From Vibrio maritimus (lineage in GTDB: Bacteria; Pseudomonadota; Gammaproteobacteria; Enterobacterales; Vibrionaceae): a DNA stretch of 64,000 bases. This document shows positions 44,036 to 53,269 of this stretch, one piece after another. The position numbers and the translations under genes are program-made. Under the pieces are notes generated by a model, which saw only the letters and a list, made by a program, of their open reading frames with translations, did no database searches and was not told the origin of the DNA. The stretch lies in the NCBI RefSeq assembly GCF_021441885.1, contig NZ_CP090439.1, positions 1,116,001-1,180,000 on the forward strand, given 5' to 3'. Numbering within the stretch: the stretch's first letter is position 1; each line of letters starts with the position of its first letter.

Positions 44036-44363
44036 TCTGGAGCTACGTACTCTGTACCGCCTTTATCAAAAATATGATTGTAGCGAGACGGCAGGTAATG
44101 TTTGGACTATGAAGCCACTTTTTGAACAAGTCAAACTGCCTGTCCACTAATTTATCAATAACAAATGTGACCGAGTTAAAGTATCAGAAACACAAAAAGT
44201 GTCGGCAGTCTCATTTATCAAATTAAAGATTTATTTGTATTATAAGATTATGTAAGGTTTTGTGTAACGGCCCACATTTGAAGGTTAAGTACCTAAAAAT
44301 AGCTGTTTGCGAACTCATTTTCGCTTACATACGCTGTCTTTGTACGACAATAATGGATTTGAT
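44036..44363 (+). promoter_or_regulatory. AT-rich promoter region of the alginate lyase
   Basis: This 328-bp gap is AT-rich, with TATTATAAGATTATG near 44240 as a possible -10 region. A 40-codon open frame at 44031-44150 without a good start is present, but I do not call it a gene. No operator was recognised. Confidence 0.5.
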
Positions 44364-45932
44364 ATGAAACAAACGATTCTAAAGAGCCTGGTTGCTTCTT
44401 CTGTATTACTAGCGGTTGGTTGCGCGAGCACAAGCACACCAACTTCTGATTTCCCGAACAACAAAGAAACTGGCGAGCCACTTTTGACGCCGGTTGCGAT
44501 CACGGCAAGCAGTCACGATGGTAATGGACCTGATCGTCTATTTGACCAAGACCTTACTACGCGCTGGTCTTCTGCTGGTGACGGTGAGTGGGCGATGTTG
44601 GACTACGGTTCAGTGCAAGAGTTTGACGCTGTTCAAGCCGCGTTCAGTAAAGGTAATGAGCGTCAGTCTAAGTTTGATATCCAAGTCAGTGTCGATGGCG
44701 AAAACTGGACAACAGTGCTAGAAAACCAGATGAGCTCAGGTCAAGCAATTGGTCTAGAGCGCTTCCAGTTTGAGCCTGCTGTTAAAGCACGCTACGTACG
44801 ATACGTTGGCCATGGTAACACTAAGAACGGCTGGAACAGTGTCACTGAGCTTGCTGCAGTAAACTGCGGCATCAATGCTTGTCCAGCGAGCCACATCATT
44901 ACCCCAGCAGTGGTTGCAGCAGAAGCAACAATGATTGCTGAGATGAAAGCGGCTGAAAAGGCACGCAAAGAAGCACGCAAAGATCTACGTAAAGGTAACT
45001 TTGGTGCGCCAGCAGTATACCCATGTGAAACAACAGTAAAATGTGACACTCGCAGCGCGCTGCCTGTACCAACTAACCTACCTGAGAAGCCGCTTGCGGG
45101 CAACGCACCAAGCGAAAACTTTGATTTGACACACTGGTACCTATCTCAACCATTCGACCATGACAAAAATGGCAAGCCGGATGACGTTTCTGAGTGGAAC
45201 CTTGCGAACGGTTACCAACATCCAGAAATCTTCTACACAGCAGATGACGGCGGTCTAGTATTCAAGTCTTATGTGAAAGGTGTACGTACATCGAAGAATA
45301 CTAAGTACGCGCGTACTGAGCTTCGTGAAATGATGCGCCGTGGTGACCAGTCGATTAGCACGAAAGGTGTTAACAAGAACAACTGGGTATTCTCAAGTGC
45401 TCCTCAAGCGGATCTAGAAGCGGCTGGTGGTATTGACGGTGTGATGGAAGCGACGTTGAAAATCGACCATGCAACCACAACAGGTAACGCGAACGAAGTT
45501 GGTCGCTTTATCATTGGTCAGATTCACGACCAAAACGACGAGCCAATTCGTTTGTACTACCGTAAACTGCCAAATCAAGCAACGGGCGCAGTATACTTTG
45601 CACACGAAAGCCAAGATGCAACAAAAGAAGACTTCTACCCTCTAGTGGGCGATATGACTGCTGAAGTCGGTGAAGACGGCATCGCACTTGGTGAAGTATT
45701 TAGCTACCGCATTGAAGTTAAAGGTAACACTATGACGGTTACACTAATGCGTGAAGGCAAAGACGACGTGGTACAAGTTGTTGACATGAGCGACAGTGGT
45801 TATGACGTTGGTGGCAAGTACATGTACTTCAAAGCTGGTGTATACAACCAAAACATCAGTGGTGATCTAGACGATTACTCTCAAGCGACGTTCTACCAGC
45901 TTGACGTGTCTCACGATCAATACCAAAAATAA
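44364..45932 (+). CDS. PL7 alginate lyase lipoprotein with F5/8-type carbohydrate-binding domain
   Basis: A 522-residue lipoprotein; the signal peptide ends LLAVGCAST, so it is anchored by its Cys. Residues about 40-165 form an F5/8 type C (CBM32-like) domain with DGNGPDRLFDQDLTTRWSS. A charged linker of KAAEKARKEARKDLRK follows. The PL7 catalytic domain (about 250-520) carries the three family blocks RTELREM, QIHD and YFKAGVYNQN, with the central Arg, His and Tyr residues. It would cleave alginate by beta-elimination at the cell surface. It starts at ATG 44364. A strong terminator follows. Confidence 0.95.
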   Translation: MKQTILKSLVASSVLLAVGCASTSTPTSDFPNNKETGEPLLTPVAITASSHDGNGPDRLFDQDLTTRWSSAGDGEWAMLDYGSVQEFDAVQAAFSKGNERQSKFDIQVSVDGENWTTVLENQMSSGQAIGLERFQFEPAVKARYVRYVGHGNTKNGWNSVTELAAVNCGINACPASHIITPAVVAAEATMIAEMKAAEKARKEARKDLRKGNFGAPAVYPCETTVKCDTRSALPVPTNLPEKPLAGNAPSENFDLTHWYLSQPFDHDKNGKPDDVSEWNLANGYQHPEIFYTADDGGLVFKSYVKGVRTSKNTKYARTELREMMRRGDQSISTKGVNKNNWVFSSAPQADLEAAGGIDGVMEATLKIDHATTTGNANEVGRFIIGQIHDQNDEPIRLYYRKLPNQATGAVYFAHESQDATKEDFYPLVGDMTAEVGEDGIALGEVFSYRIEVKGNTMTVTLMREGKDDVVQVVDMSDSGYDVGGKYMYFKAGVYNQNISGDLDDYSQATFYQLDVSHDQYQK

Positions 45933-45951
45933 TACCTTAATCTAAAAATAT

Positions 45952-45983
45952 AACCTCCGGCTTATTGAGCCGGAGGTTTTTTT
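45952..45983. terminator. Terminator between alginate lyase and ggt
   Basis: AACCTCCGGCT and AGCCGGAGGTT form a perfect 11-bp stem with a short loop and a seven-T tail. Confidence 0.93.
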
Positions 45984-46013
45984 GTTTCCAAGCGATGTAG
46001 ATAGATTCAGATC

Positions 46014-47750
46014 TTAATCGCCTAATGATGTGGAAGCCCTGCGACGATCAGTTGCTCCGTGCAACTCGCCATCTTTCACTTCAATCGCATTCAGACCGCT
46101 GACTACCGGGATGACGTGCACCTTATAGCCCATCTCAGCGAAGCTTGGCACCATTGATTCTGCAAAGGTGCGCTTCTCTACGAGCAGCCCCGTTGGGTTG
46201 TACGGCTTAGTTCGGTCGATCTTAGTACCATATTGAATATTCGGAAGATCAATCGCATCCTGTGCTGATAGGTTCCAATCGACCACGCCCACGATGGTTT
46301 TCAGTACGTACCCTGGGATCTGTGAACTACCAGGGCTACCGACAACTAAACGAAGCTTGCCGTCTTCATCGAACATCATCAAAGGAGTGATTGCTGAACG
46401 GGGGCGTTTACCTGCCTCAATAGCGTTCTGGACAGGCTTACCTTTGAGTGTTGGTATCGATGAGAAGTTGGCCATTTGCGCGTTGAGCAAGACGCCGTCG
46501 ACCATGACGCCAGAGCCCATGCCTGTGCCAACAGTACTTGTCATCGCGATCGCGTTGCCCTCACTATCTACAATGGAGATATGGCCGGTATCTTGACTCT
46601 CAAAGCCTTCGTGTTGAGCCGGTGTTTTGATTTCAGGCAGACCTGGTTTGATGGATTTACTGTCTCCAGCACCTTGCTCTGGGATCATATCAAAACGGTC
46701 ATCGAGGTAATCTTCGTCGAGCAGGGCCTCTACTGGCGTTTCAACATAACTCGGGTCACCTGCGTAAGCGATGCGATCGGCTTTGGCTAGACGCATGGCC
46801 TCCACCATTAAGCGCCACGGCTCTGCCGTCGTTTTTGGCATCGAGGCGATATCGTACTTCTCAAGCATATCGAGTGACTGAGAAACCAGAACGCCGCCAG
46901 ACGCTGGATAACCAAACGAAACGATTTCGTTACCGCGATAGTCGGACTTAACGATGTCACGAGTTTTTACCCGATAGTTTGCAAAATCTTCAACCGAAAG
47001 CTCAGGCTGCTCTTTGTCCAATTGTGCATTCACGGTGTCGACAATCCGTTTAGCCAGCGGACCTTGATACATGTAGTTCGCACCTTGCTCTGCGATGGCT
47101 TTTAGTGTGGTTGCCATTTTCGGGTTGGTCATCAGAGTACCAGTAGGGCGAATATCATCACCGTTCCAATAGAGTGATTTGATTTCAGGATCATGAACCA
47201 ATCTTGATTGTTCACGGACAACGATATCGTAGGTGTAGCTATTCATTGAATAGCCATGCTCAGCGTAGTTGATGGCAGGCTGAACCAATTGTTTCCACGC
47301 CAAGTTACCGTGTTTTTGATGAGTGTGGTAAAGAAGCTTCAATGTTCCGGGAATAGCAACTGAGCGTGGTCCTAGAATGTCATTTCGGCTTATCGCTTTG
47401 CCGTTGTCATCCAGAAACATATCTGGCGTTGCACTAGACGGAGCTTCATCGCGCCCGTCATAGGCCGTAAACGAGTTAGCTTTGTTGTCGTAATAGAGGG
47501 CAAAGGTGCCACCTCCGATGCCTGTCATGTCAGGTTCAACCACCGACATCACCATTTGCATCGCCACCATGGCATCCACCGCATTGCCACCTTGTTTCAA
47601 GATTGAATACCCTGTGCTGGTCACATAAGGGTTGGTGGCACTGACCATAAACGACTTTCCAGTGTCGTTTGGTTGTGTTGGAAAAGGATCAGGCTGTGCT
47701 GCCAATGACGTGGAGACCAGCGTCAGAAGCAACGCGATACGTGATGACAT
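46014..47750 (-). CDS. ggt: Gamma-glutamyltransferase
   Basis: A 578-residue periplasmic enzyme that cleaves gamma-glutamyl bonds such as in glutathione. A signal peptide occupies about 1-19 (ALLLTLVSTSLA). Catalytic Thr lies in QDTGHISIVDSEGNAIAMT, where autocleavage into large and small subunits occurs. The glutamate-binding Arg is in YDGRDEAP. The site context DTGHIS differs from the typical TTHYS, but Thr and His are kept. GSPGSSQIP provides the oxyanion loop. It is transcribed alone. The start is ATG 47750. Confidence 0.94.
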   Translation of the reverse strand: MSSRIALLLTLVSTSLAAQPDPFPTQPNDTGKSFMVSATNPYVTSTGYSILKQGGNAVDAMVAMQMVMSVVEPDMTGIGGGTFALYYDNKANSFTAYDGRDEAPSSATPDMFLDDNGKAISRNDILGPRSVAIPGTLKLLYHTHQKHGNLAWKQLVQPAINYAEHGYSMNSYTYDIVVREQSRLVHDPEIKSLYWNGDDIRPTGTLMTNPKMATTLKAIAEQGANYMYQGPLAKRIVDTVNAQLDKEQPELSVEDFANYRVKTRDIVKSDYRGNEIVSFGYPASGGVLVSQSLDMLEKYDIASMPKTTAEPWRLMVEAMRLAKADRIAYAGDPSYVETPVEALLDEDYLDDRFDMIPEQGAGDSKSIKPGLPEIKTPAQHEGFESQDTGHISIVDSEGNAIAMTSTVGTGMGSGVMVDGVLLNAQMANFSSIPTLKGKPVQNAIEAGKRPRSAITPLMMFDEDGKLRLVVGSPGSSQIPGYVLKTIVGVVDWNLSAQDAIDLPNIQYGTKIDRTKPYNPTGLLVEKRTFAESMVPSFAEMGYKVHVIPVVSGLNAIEVKDGELHGATDRRRASTSLGD

Positions 47751-47898
47751 AGGGGACCTCTAAACGATTTGTCATAAGTACTGATAGATTAGGTGCTATC
47801 AGTAACATATCCAGTTGGCGGCAGTTTAACCGTTAGGTCATAGCTTTGTTATCAATAGGTCAGAGGGTGATAAAAAGAATGGAGGTTATATCCAAGGG

Positions 47899-48675
47899 TT
47901 ATAAATAGGTGTCGTAGAAAAAGTAGCAAGTGATCGCAATCGAGCTAAAGGTAACGAAACGTCTGACCACAATCTGGGGTAGTTGTCGTGAAAGCCTTGC
48001 AGCCACGTAACCGCCAGTAAGAGTCCCAAGCATAACGGCGATGCCTGAATACCAGTCGATGAGTCCATTGAAAACAAATAGGACAATAGCAATGGCAGAC
48101 GCGCAGGTAGAAATAAGGAGTTTGAGTCCGTTCATTAAATTAATGTCTTTGTAGCCAGCAACCGCAAGGTAACTCAAACCGATGACGCCTAACCCGGCAT
48201 TAAAAAAGCCGCCGAAAACGCCTACACAGAATAGGAATACGCCCAAACCAAAGGCGACAAGCCCACCTAAATGACGATTGCTACTGGCTTTCTGCAATCG
48301 CTTATTGATGCTATCACCAAAGATAAACAGCAAAGTTGCAAACAGCAGTAACCATGGAATCGCGGAAACAAACTGTTGCTCAGACACCAAAATCAATAGG
48401 TAACTACCGCTGATGCCCCCGGCAATACTAAGAAGGACAATTTTTAGCAGGTTACTGCGATCTTTAAGTACTTCCAGCCTAAACGCGTAGGTGCCACTCA
48501 GATAACCAGCACAAGCCGCAAAGGTATTGGTGGCATTGGCGACAATCGGGGGGATTCCGACGAAAAGCAGTGCAGGGAAGGTGATGAAGCTCCCTCCTCC
48601 TGCGACAGAGTTAAGTACACCACCAAACACGCCAGCCAGGAAGAGCAAAATTATCTGAGAGAGGTCAAGTAACAT
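47899..48675 (-). CDS. TauE/SafE-family permease (YfcA-like)
   Basis: A 258-residue inner-membrane protein with about eight hydrophobic segments. The first repeat has LAGVFGGVLNSVAGGGSFITFPALL, which is the signature of the YfcA group. The second repeat contains GVFGGFFNAGLGVIGLSYL. The frame extends to a TTG at 48708, but ATG 48675 (MLLDLSQI) is the better start. It is distinct in sequence from the TauE-like protein at 29197-29946. The substrate is not known. Confidence 0.88.
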   Translation of the reverse strand: MLLDLSQIILLFLAGVFGGVLNSVAGGGSFITFPALLFVGIPPIVANATNTFAACAGYLSGTYAFRLEVLKDRSNLLKIVLLSIAGGISGSYLLILVSEQQFVSAIPWLLLFATLLFIFGDSINKRLQKASSNRHLGGLVAFGLGVFLFCVGVFGGFFNAGLGVIGLSYLAVAGYKDINLMNGLKLLISTCASAIAIVLFVFNGLIDWYSGIAVMLGTLTGGYVAARLSRQLPQIVVRRFVTFSSIAITCYFFYDTYL

Positions 48676-48913
48676 AGAGGTTATATGATGGTGAAAAGTC
48701 GTTAACAATCAACATATCCTAAACCGTACCGAGTCTCAAAAGGTTCAATCGGTTACGTGATCTATAGACAGAGATCTCGGCTCGCAAGTCACCAAAAGAC
48801 GTGCGCGGCGAATCACGTGAGACGAGGTCATATTCCTTTGGATTGGACTTGCTCTTCAAGGGCTTTCTTGGGATCATGCACACAATTGTGAGAACAAACT
48901 AGGATTGCATTTC

Positions 48914-49432
48914 ATGTCGAAACTAAGCCTTCAAGAGCAGATGCTAAAAGCAGGTCTGGTCAACGAGAAAAAACTGAAGAAAGCCAAGAAAGGCTCAAAG
49001 AAGTCACGTGTTCAAGCACGCGAAGCTAAAGCGGCTGTTGAAGAGAACAAAGCAGCGCAAAAAGAGCGTGACCAAGAGCTCAACAAGCTGCGTGATGAAG
49101 CTAAGCTAAGTAAAGAAATTAAAGCGCAGGTGAAGCAACTTATCACACTAAATACGATAGCGCTTGGTGATGGTGACATTAAATACAACTTCACCGACGG
49201 CACGCTAGTGAAATCCCTCTATGTCACACAAGAGATCCGCGATCAACTCAGCAAAGGCAACCTGTCTATTGCTCGCCTTGAAGAGAGCTATGCAGTGATT
49301 CCGACGGTTGTGGCGAAAAAGATTGCAGAGCGTGATCAAGAAACTGTCATTGAAAATGATGTTAAAGAAGAAGTGGTCGAAGAAGATGACCCATATGCAC
49401 AATACGTCGTGCCTGATGATCTGATGTGGTAA
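48914..49432 (+). CDS. DUF2058 nucleoprotein-like protein (YaiL-type)
   Basis: A 172-residue soluble protein. The N-terminus SLQEQMLKAGLVNEKKLKKAKK and the basic, Ala/Lys/Glu-rich helix that follows are typical of DUF2058. The C-terminal half has DGDIKYNFTDGTLVKSLYV and ends in an acidic DDPYAQYVVPDDLMW stretch. The family is conserved in gammaproteobacteria, with no settled function. The frame also opens at ATG 48905, but ATG 48914 gives the family N-terminus. A hairpin terminator follows. Confidence 0.88.
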   Translation: MSKLSLQEQMLKAGLVNEKKLKKAKKGSKKSRVQAREAKAAVEENKAAQKERDQELNKLRDEAKLSKEIKAQVKQLITLNTIALGDGDIKYNFTDGTLVKSLYVTQEIRDQLSKGNLSIARLEESYAVIPTVVAKKIAERDQETVIENDVKEEVVEEDDPYAQYVVPDDLMW

Positions 49433-49447
49433 TCTAGGATACTTTAG

Positions 49448-49483
49448 AAAAGCCCAATATATTCAGTATACTGGGCTTTTTTT
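49448..49483 (+). terminator. Terminator after the DUF2058 gene
   Basis: AAAAGCCCAATATA pairs in most positions with TATACTGGGCTTTT around a TTCAG loop, and the T run is long. There is one mismatch. It is near the convergent small secreted-protein gene. Confidence 0.85.
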
Positions 49484-49496
49484 ATCAGTGACTGTG

Positions 49497-49730
49497 CTAT
49501 TTCTTCTTACCATGTCCTTTACCAGGATTGTTTTTTCCGTGTGCACTACGGTTATCCTTGTCCTTATGATGCTTACCATCGCATTCTTCCGACTCGATTC
49601 GAACTCGGTCTGACTCATAACTTACACAGTCTTCGCTGAGCTCAAGATTATCAGTCTTGATAGAAATACTGGCATAGCTTGCTGATACTGGTAGCAATAG
49701 AGCAGCGACAATAAGAAGTAGGTTACGCAT
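49497..49730 (-). CDS. Small secreted basic protein, 77 residues
   Basis: A 77-residue protein with a clear signal peptide (LLLIVAALLLPVSASYA). The mature part has two Cys in a short region (DCVSYESDRVRIESEEC) that could form a disulfide. The tail is Lys/His/Gly-rich (KHHKDKDNRSAHGKNNPGKG). The start is ATG 49730. I do not recognise a function. The basic His-rich tail might bind metal or nucleic acid. It lies alone between the DUF2058 terminator and the speBA terminator. Confidence 0.75.
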   Translation of the reverse strand: MRNLLLIVAALLLPVSASYASISIKTDNLELSEDCVSYESDRVRIESEECDGKHHKDKDNRSAHGKNNPGKGHGKKK

Positions 49731-49826
49731 GGTTGTAGTGCCTCATAGGTGTTGGGATGAGGCATAGTTTAGAGAAATGGTAAAAGAGGATTTGTCATTT
49801 TACGCCACGACAAATCGTAGCTATAA

Positions 49827-49853
49827 AAAAGCGAGGTATCAGTACCTCGCTTT
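49827..49853 (-). terminator. Terminator of the speA-speB operon
   Basis: On the minus strand AAAGCGAGGTA pairs with TACCTCGCTTT across a CTGA loop and is followed by a T run. It is a strong intrinsic terminator. Confidence 0.9.
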
Positions 49854-49863
49854 ATGCCGCTGG

Positions 49864-50790
49864 CTAGTCTTGGCTTTCTTTACTCGCCCAAACGTAAAGA
49901 AGTTCAAGAGCAATAGTCGCGCCTGCCAATGCAGTCAACTCGCTTTGGTCATAGGGAGGCGATACCTCAACCACATCCATACCCACAACGTTGATACCAG
50001 CCAGACCGCGAATGATCTTCAGTACTTTGTCTGAGTTCAAACCACCACATACTGGTGTGCCAGTACCTGGTGCAAACGCTGGATCGAGACAGTCGATATC
50101 GAAAGTGATGTAAACTGGCTTATCACCAATAATATTGCGGATCTGCGCAACAATTTCTTCTGCACTCTGATCGTTGGCTTGCATGGCGTTAATCACATTA
50201 AAACCGTGGTCATCGTAATCATATTCAGTACGAATACCGATTTGCACGGAGTGTTTCGCTGAGATTAAGCCCTCTTTTGGCGCATGGTAGAACATGGTGC
50301 CATGGTCATAGTTGCTGCCGTTCGCATACGTGTCAGTGTGAGCATCAAAATGAATCAATGCCATTTCCCCATGATGCTTAGCATAAGCACGCAGGATTGG
50401 CAGGGTGATAAAGTGATCACCGCCCAACGCCAGCATGGTTTTACCGCTCTTTAAGATCTCACTGGTTGCCGCTTCTAAACGGTAGGTGAAATCTTCTGCA
50501 TCACCGGTATCGAATACCAAATCACCTGAATCGATGACTTTGGTTTTATCAAATACGTTGAAGTCCCATGGGAACTTTTTGCTTTCCCAAGCTAGGTTAA
50601 CCGAAGCGCGACGAATGGCATCTGGACCCATTCGAGCGCCAGGGCGACCAGAGGTCGCCATGTCTAGAGGTACACCAAAAACCACCACGTCTGCGTCGGC
50701 AGAAACTGGGTTTTTCACGTAAGGTCGACGCAAGAATGTCATTGCGTTCGAGTACAGTGAATAATCGGTTTTGGTAAACAAATCATTCAT
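49864..50790 (-). CDS. speB: Agmatinase
   Basis: A 308-residue agmatinase, hydrolysing agmatine to putrescine and urea. Metal ligands are in GGDHFITLP, FDAHTDTYA and FDIDCLDPAFAPGTGTP, and the last block has the canonical DP and GTP loop. N-terminal GVPLDMATSGRPGARMGPDAIRR is typical. The ATG immediately follows the speA stop, so the two genes form a translationally close operon. Together they provide the arginine-to-putrescine route. The contrasting loop of the ureohydrolase at 2610-3761 shows the two are not redundant. Confidence 0.96.
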   Translation of the reverse strand: MNDLFTKTDYSLYSNAMTFLRRPYVKNPVSADADVVVFGVPLDMATSGRPGARMGPDAIRRASVNLAWESKKFPWDFNVFDKTKVIDSGDLVFDTGDAEDFTYRLEAATSEILKSGKTMLALGGDHFITLPILRAYAKHHGEMALIHFDAHTDTYANGSNYDHGTMFYHAPKEGLISAKHSVQIGIRTEYDYDDHGFNVINAMQANDQSAEEIVAQIRNIIGDKPVYITFDIDCLDPAFAPGTGTPVCGGLNSDKVLKIIRGLAGINVVGMDVVEVSPPYDQSELTALAGATIALELLYVWASKESQD

Positions 50791-52713
50791 TTAAAAATCC
50801 TCTAAATAGGTGTAACCAGTAAGGCCGCACTCTAGTTCTTCTAAAATTAGCGCTTGTTCGTCAGCGTCGATGTGACGCTCTACAAGCTCTTTGTAGTTTT
50901 GTTTGATGGCTTCTACGTCAATATGAACATAGCGCATCATGTCTTCGACGGTATCGCCTAGATCGATTGCCGTAAATTCAAACTCGCCTTCATCGGTAAC
51001 GTTTACAACCGCGCTGTGGGTGTCACCAAACAAGTTGTGCATATCGCCAAGAATTTCTTGATACGCACCGACAAGGAAGAAGCCCATCAGATACGGTTCA
51101 TCTTTGTTCCATGCTGGTACTGGCAAGGTAGATTCAATACCTTGACCATCAACGTATTGCTTAACGGTACCATCCGAGTCGCACGTGATATCCAGCATGA
51201 TAGCGCGCGTTTGTTCTTCACTGCCAAGACCCGATAGCGGTAAAACAGGGAATACTTGTTCAATACCCCAAGCATCTGGCATCGACTGGAATAGTGAGAA
51301 GTTCACAAAGAACTTGTCCGCTAATCGTTCGTTAAGTTCATCAAGAATCGGCCTGTGGAAGCGATTCTTGTTGTCCATTTGACGATGCAATTCACCGTAA
51401 ATACTCAGGCTGAGCTGTTCTACCCAAGCGCGCTGATGCAAATCAACCACACCAGATGCAAACAAGGTGTGTACTTCTGCTAGGTCGCTTTGTGTATCGT
51501 TGTAAATCTCGATAACAGCGCGGGCGTCAGTGCCACCTTTCAGGCTCTGCCAGTTCTGCCACATATTTTGAAGCAGAGGATGAGCCTCTTCTGCTGGCGC
51601 ATCAACAGACTGAACATTATAGCTTTCTGTACCAATCACATTAGTGATCAATACCGCGTGGTGCGCAGTGAGAGAGCGACCAGACTCAGAAATAATAACC
51701 GGCGCGGTTTCTTCATACAGCGCACATACGTCGCCAACTGTACTCACGATGTTTCGAGCGTACTCAGCAAGTCCATAGTTCATGGAACTGCTCGACTGAC
51801 TGCGTGTACCGTCATAATCGACCGCTAGACCACCGCCTACATCGAAGTAAGAGATAGGCACAGACATCTTGCGAAGTTCGCAGTAGAAGCGAGCCGCCTC
51901 GTTAACCCCGTTTCGTACATCGCGAATGTTCGCCATCTGCGATCCCAAATGGAAGTGAACAAGCTGTAGCATGTCCAACTGGTCTTGCGCTTTTAGACGC
52001 TCGACAACTTGCAGTACTTGTGAGGCAGACAAACCGAACTTAGATTTGTCACCACCACTTGATTGCCATTTACCCGCCCCTTGAGAGGCTAGGCGAATAC
52101 GCAGACCCACACGAGGTTTGACGTTAAGTGCTGCCGCCTCTTTGAGCACGATATCTAACTCAGACAGCTTTTCTAGAACGATAAAGACCTTGTGGCCAAG
52201 CTTTTCACCAATGAGAGCTAAGCGAACATACTCGCGGTCTTTGTAACCGTTGCAAACAATCACAGAGCTAGCACGCTGTGCCATTGCCAGAACTGCCATC
52301 AGTTCTGGCTTACTGCCTGCTTCTAGACCGAGCTGTTTGGTTTCAGCTTCCGCTTGGCTTTCGAGAATTTGTTCTACAACGTCTTTTTGCTGGTTTACTT
52401 TGATCGGGTAAACAAGCAGGTACTCGTTTTGATATCCGTAGTCTTGGATGGCTTGGTTAAATGCATCACAGATACCGTGCACGCGCTGGTGGATAATTTG
52501 CGGAAAACGCACCAGTGCAGGCAATGTAAGTCCCTTCTCTTCAAGTGCCTTCGCAATCTTGTTGAGAGGTACCTGGTGTTGACCATTTTTATGAGGGGAA
52601 ACAATGACGTCGCCATCGTCATTGATTCCGAAGAAGTTTTGGCTCCAGTATTGGACGTTGTAATCCGCACGAACGCGGTCTAGCTTTGAAGTCGTTGTCA
52701 CAGCGTGTCTCAC
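50791..52713 (-). CDS. speA: Biosynthetic arginine decarboxylase
   Basis: A 640-residue PLP enzyme making agmatine from arginine. The PLP Lys lies in LVYPIKVNQQKDVVEQIL (about 105), and the Gly-rich phosphate loop in YFDVGGGLAVDYDGT. EYAR and the C-terminal LFQSMPDAWGIEQVFPVLPL region are diagnostic of SpeA, and the large insertions match the E. coli enzyme length (about 630-660). The start is GTG 52713. It is followed directly by speB. It would supply agmatine for putrescine and spermidine. Confidence 0.96.
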   Translation of the reverse strand: MRHAVTTTSKLDRVRADYNVQYWSQNFFGINDDGDVIVSPHKNGQHQVPLNKIAKALEEKGLTLPALVRFPQIIHQRVHGICDAFNQAIQDYGYQNEYLLVYPIKVNQQKDVVEQILESQAEAETKQLGLEAGSKPELMAVLAMAQRASSVIVCNGYKDREYVRLALIGEKLGHKVFIVLEKLSELDIVLKEAAALNVKPRVGLRIRLASQGAGKWQSSGGDKSKFGLSASQVLQVVERLKAQDQLDMLQLVHFHLGSQMANIRDVRNGVNEAARFYCELRKMSVPISYFDVGGGLAVDYDGTRSQSSSSMNYGLAEYARNIVSTVGDVCALYEETAPVIISESGRSLTAHHAVLITNVIGTESYNVQSVDAPAEEAHPLLQNMWQNWQSLKGGTDARAVIEIYNDTQSDLAEVHTLFASGVVDLHQRAWVEQLSLSIYGELHRQMDNKNRFHRPILDELNERLADKFFVNFSLFQSMPDAWGIEQVFPVLPLSGLGSEEQTRAIMLDITCDSDGTVKQYVDGQGIESTLPVPAWNKDEPYLMGFFLVGAYQEILGDMHNLFGDTHSAVVNVTDEGEFEFTAIDLGDTVEDMMRYVHIDVEAIKQNYKELVERHIDADEQALILEELECGLTGYTYLEDF

Positions 52714-52744
52714 TTATTGTGTGTTCAGGCTGTCGCTCATCTTT

Positions 52745-52894
52745 ATGTTATTCGAATTGCTGCTCGATTTGATGATTGAGAAGAAGCATTTACCTGAAAA
52801 ATCAAACCCCGTGATGATCTTCCATGATGCTCACGAAACGCGTCTTAAGTACTCAAATGTTGTGGAGCGTGTACTTAAGATTCGTGCGCATTAA
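52745..52894 (+). CDS. Candidate 49-residue protein in the speA upstream region
   Basis: ATG 52745 opens a 50-codon frame, stop at 52892-52894. The product starts MLFELLLDLMIEKKHLP and ends NVVERVLKIRAH, mainly helical. No Shine-Dalgarno is evident. It could be a remnant of a larger gene, as a relic lies next to it on the other strand. I cannot assign a family. Confidence 0.28.
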   Translation: MLFELLLDLMIEKKHLPEKSNPVMIFHDAHETRLKYSNVVERVLKIRAH

Positions 52895-52903
52895 CGGATA
52901 AAT

Positions 52904-53109
52904 CACCCCCTATGTCTAACAAAAATAATTAATCCTTTCGATTGCGATTGGTTGTAAGCAAGCTTTTTGAGCTTTCTGTCGTAGGTACTACCGCTTATAC
53001 CGAGTCATCGAGCGGTTTGGCTCACATCGCCTTTGATTTTATTAAAGGTGTCGATCAGCATTTGTTCCAATTTGGAACGGAAATTTTTGCTGTCATCATA
53101 GCGGTTGGT
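52904..53109 (-). pseudogene. Relic of a Fis-type helix-turn-helix protein with an internal stop
   Basis: Read on the minus strand from 53109, the frame gives FRSKLEQMLIDTFNKIK then GDVSQTAR, a TGA stop at 53005-53007, then LGISGSTYDRKLKKLA. Joined across the stop this matches the C-terminal Fis/NtrC-type DNA-binding domain (AAxxLGIsxxTLxxKLKxL). A TAA precedes it at 53110-53112 and the frame ends at 52903. No ATP-binding or other domain remains. It is most likely a decayed regulator fragment. The TGA could have arisen from CGA by one transition. Confidence 0.6.
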
Positions 53110-53269
53110 TTAAAAAATGATTCTGCTTGGTATTTACAAGGTAAATATCAGCTATATCTTTGGCTCAGTTTTTTAAACATCAGTAATCCGGCACCATGGT
53201 GATACTTCAGGTGAACACCTCTAAGCGCAAACTCCAAGTTGTTACTTACCCATACAGAGAATTTATTGC

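Larger units (their letters stand above)
52714..53269. other. 556-bp region without an intact gene
   Basis: The region holds the speA upstream sequence, a 49-codon frame (52745-52894), the Fis-type relic and a short palindrome TTCCAATTTGGAA near 53066. The last 60 bp form the promoter of the outer-membrane protein gene. Confidence 0.6.

Noticed and set aside
44031..44150. 40-codon plus-strand frame after the metzincin gene, with protein-like sequence
   Set aside because: It has no ATG, GTG or TTG start near its beginning and no known match; it could be a relic but support is too weak.
52942..53202. 86-codon plus-strand frame in the speA upstream region
   Set aside because: It lies opposite the Fis-type relic, starts with TTG and has no Shine-Dalgarno; it is a shadow of the minus-strand relic.
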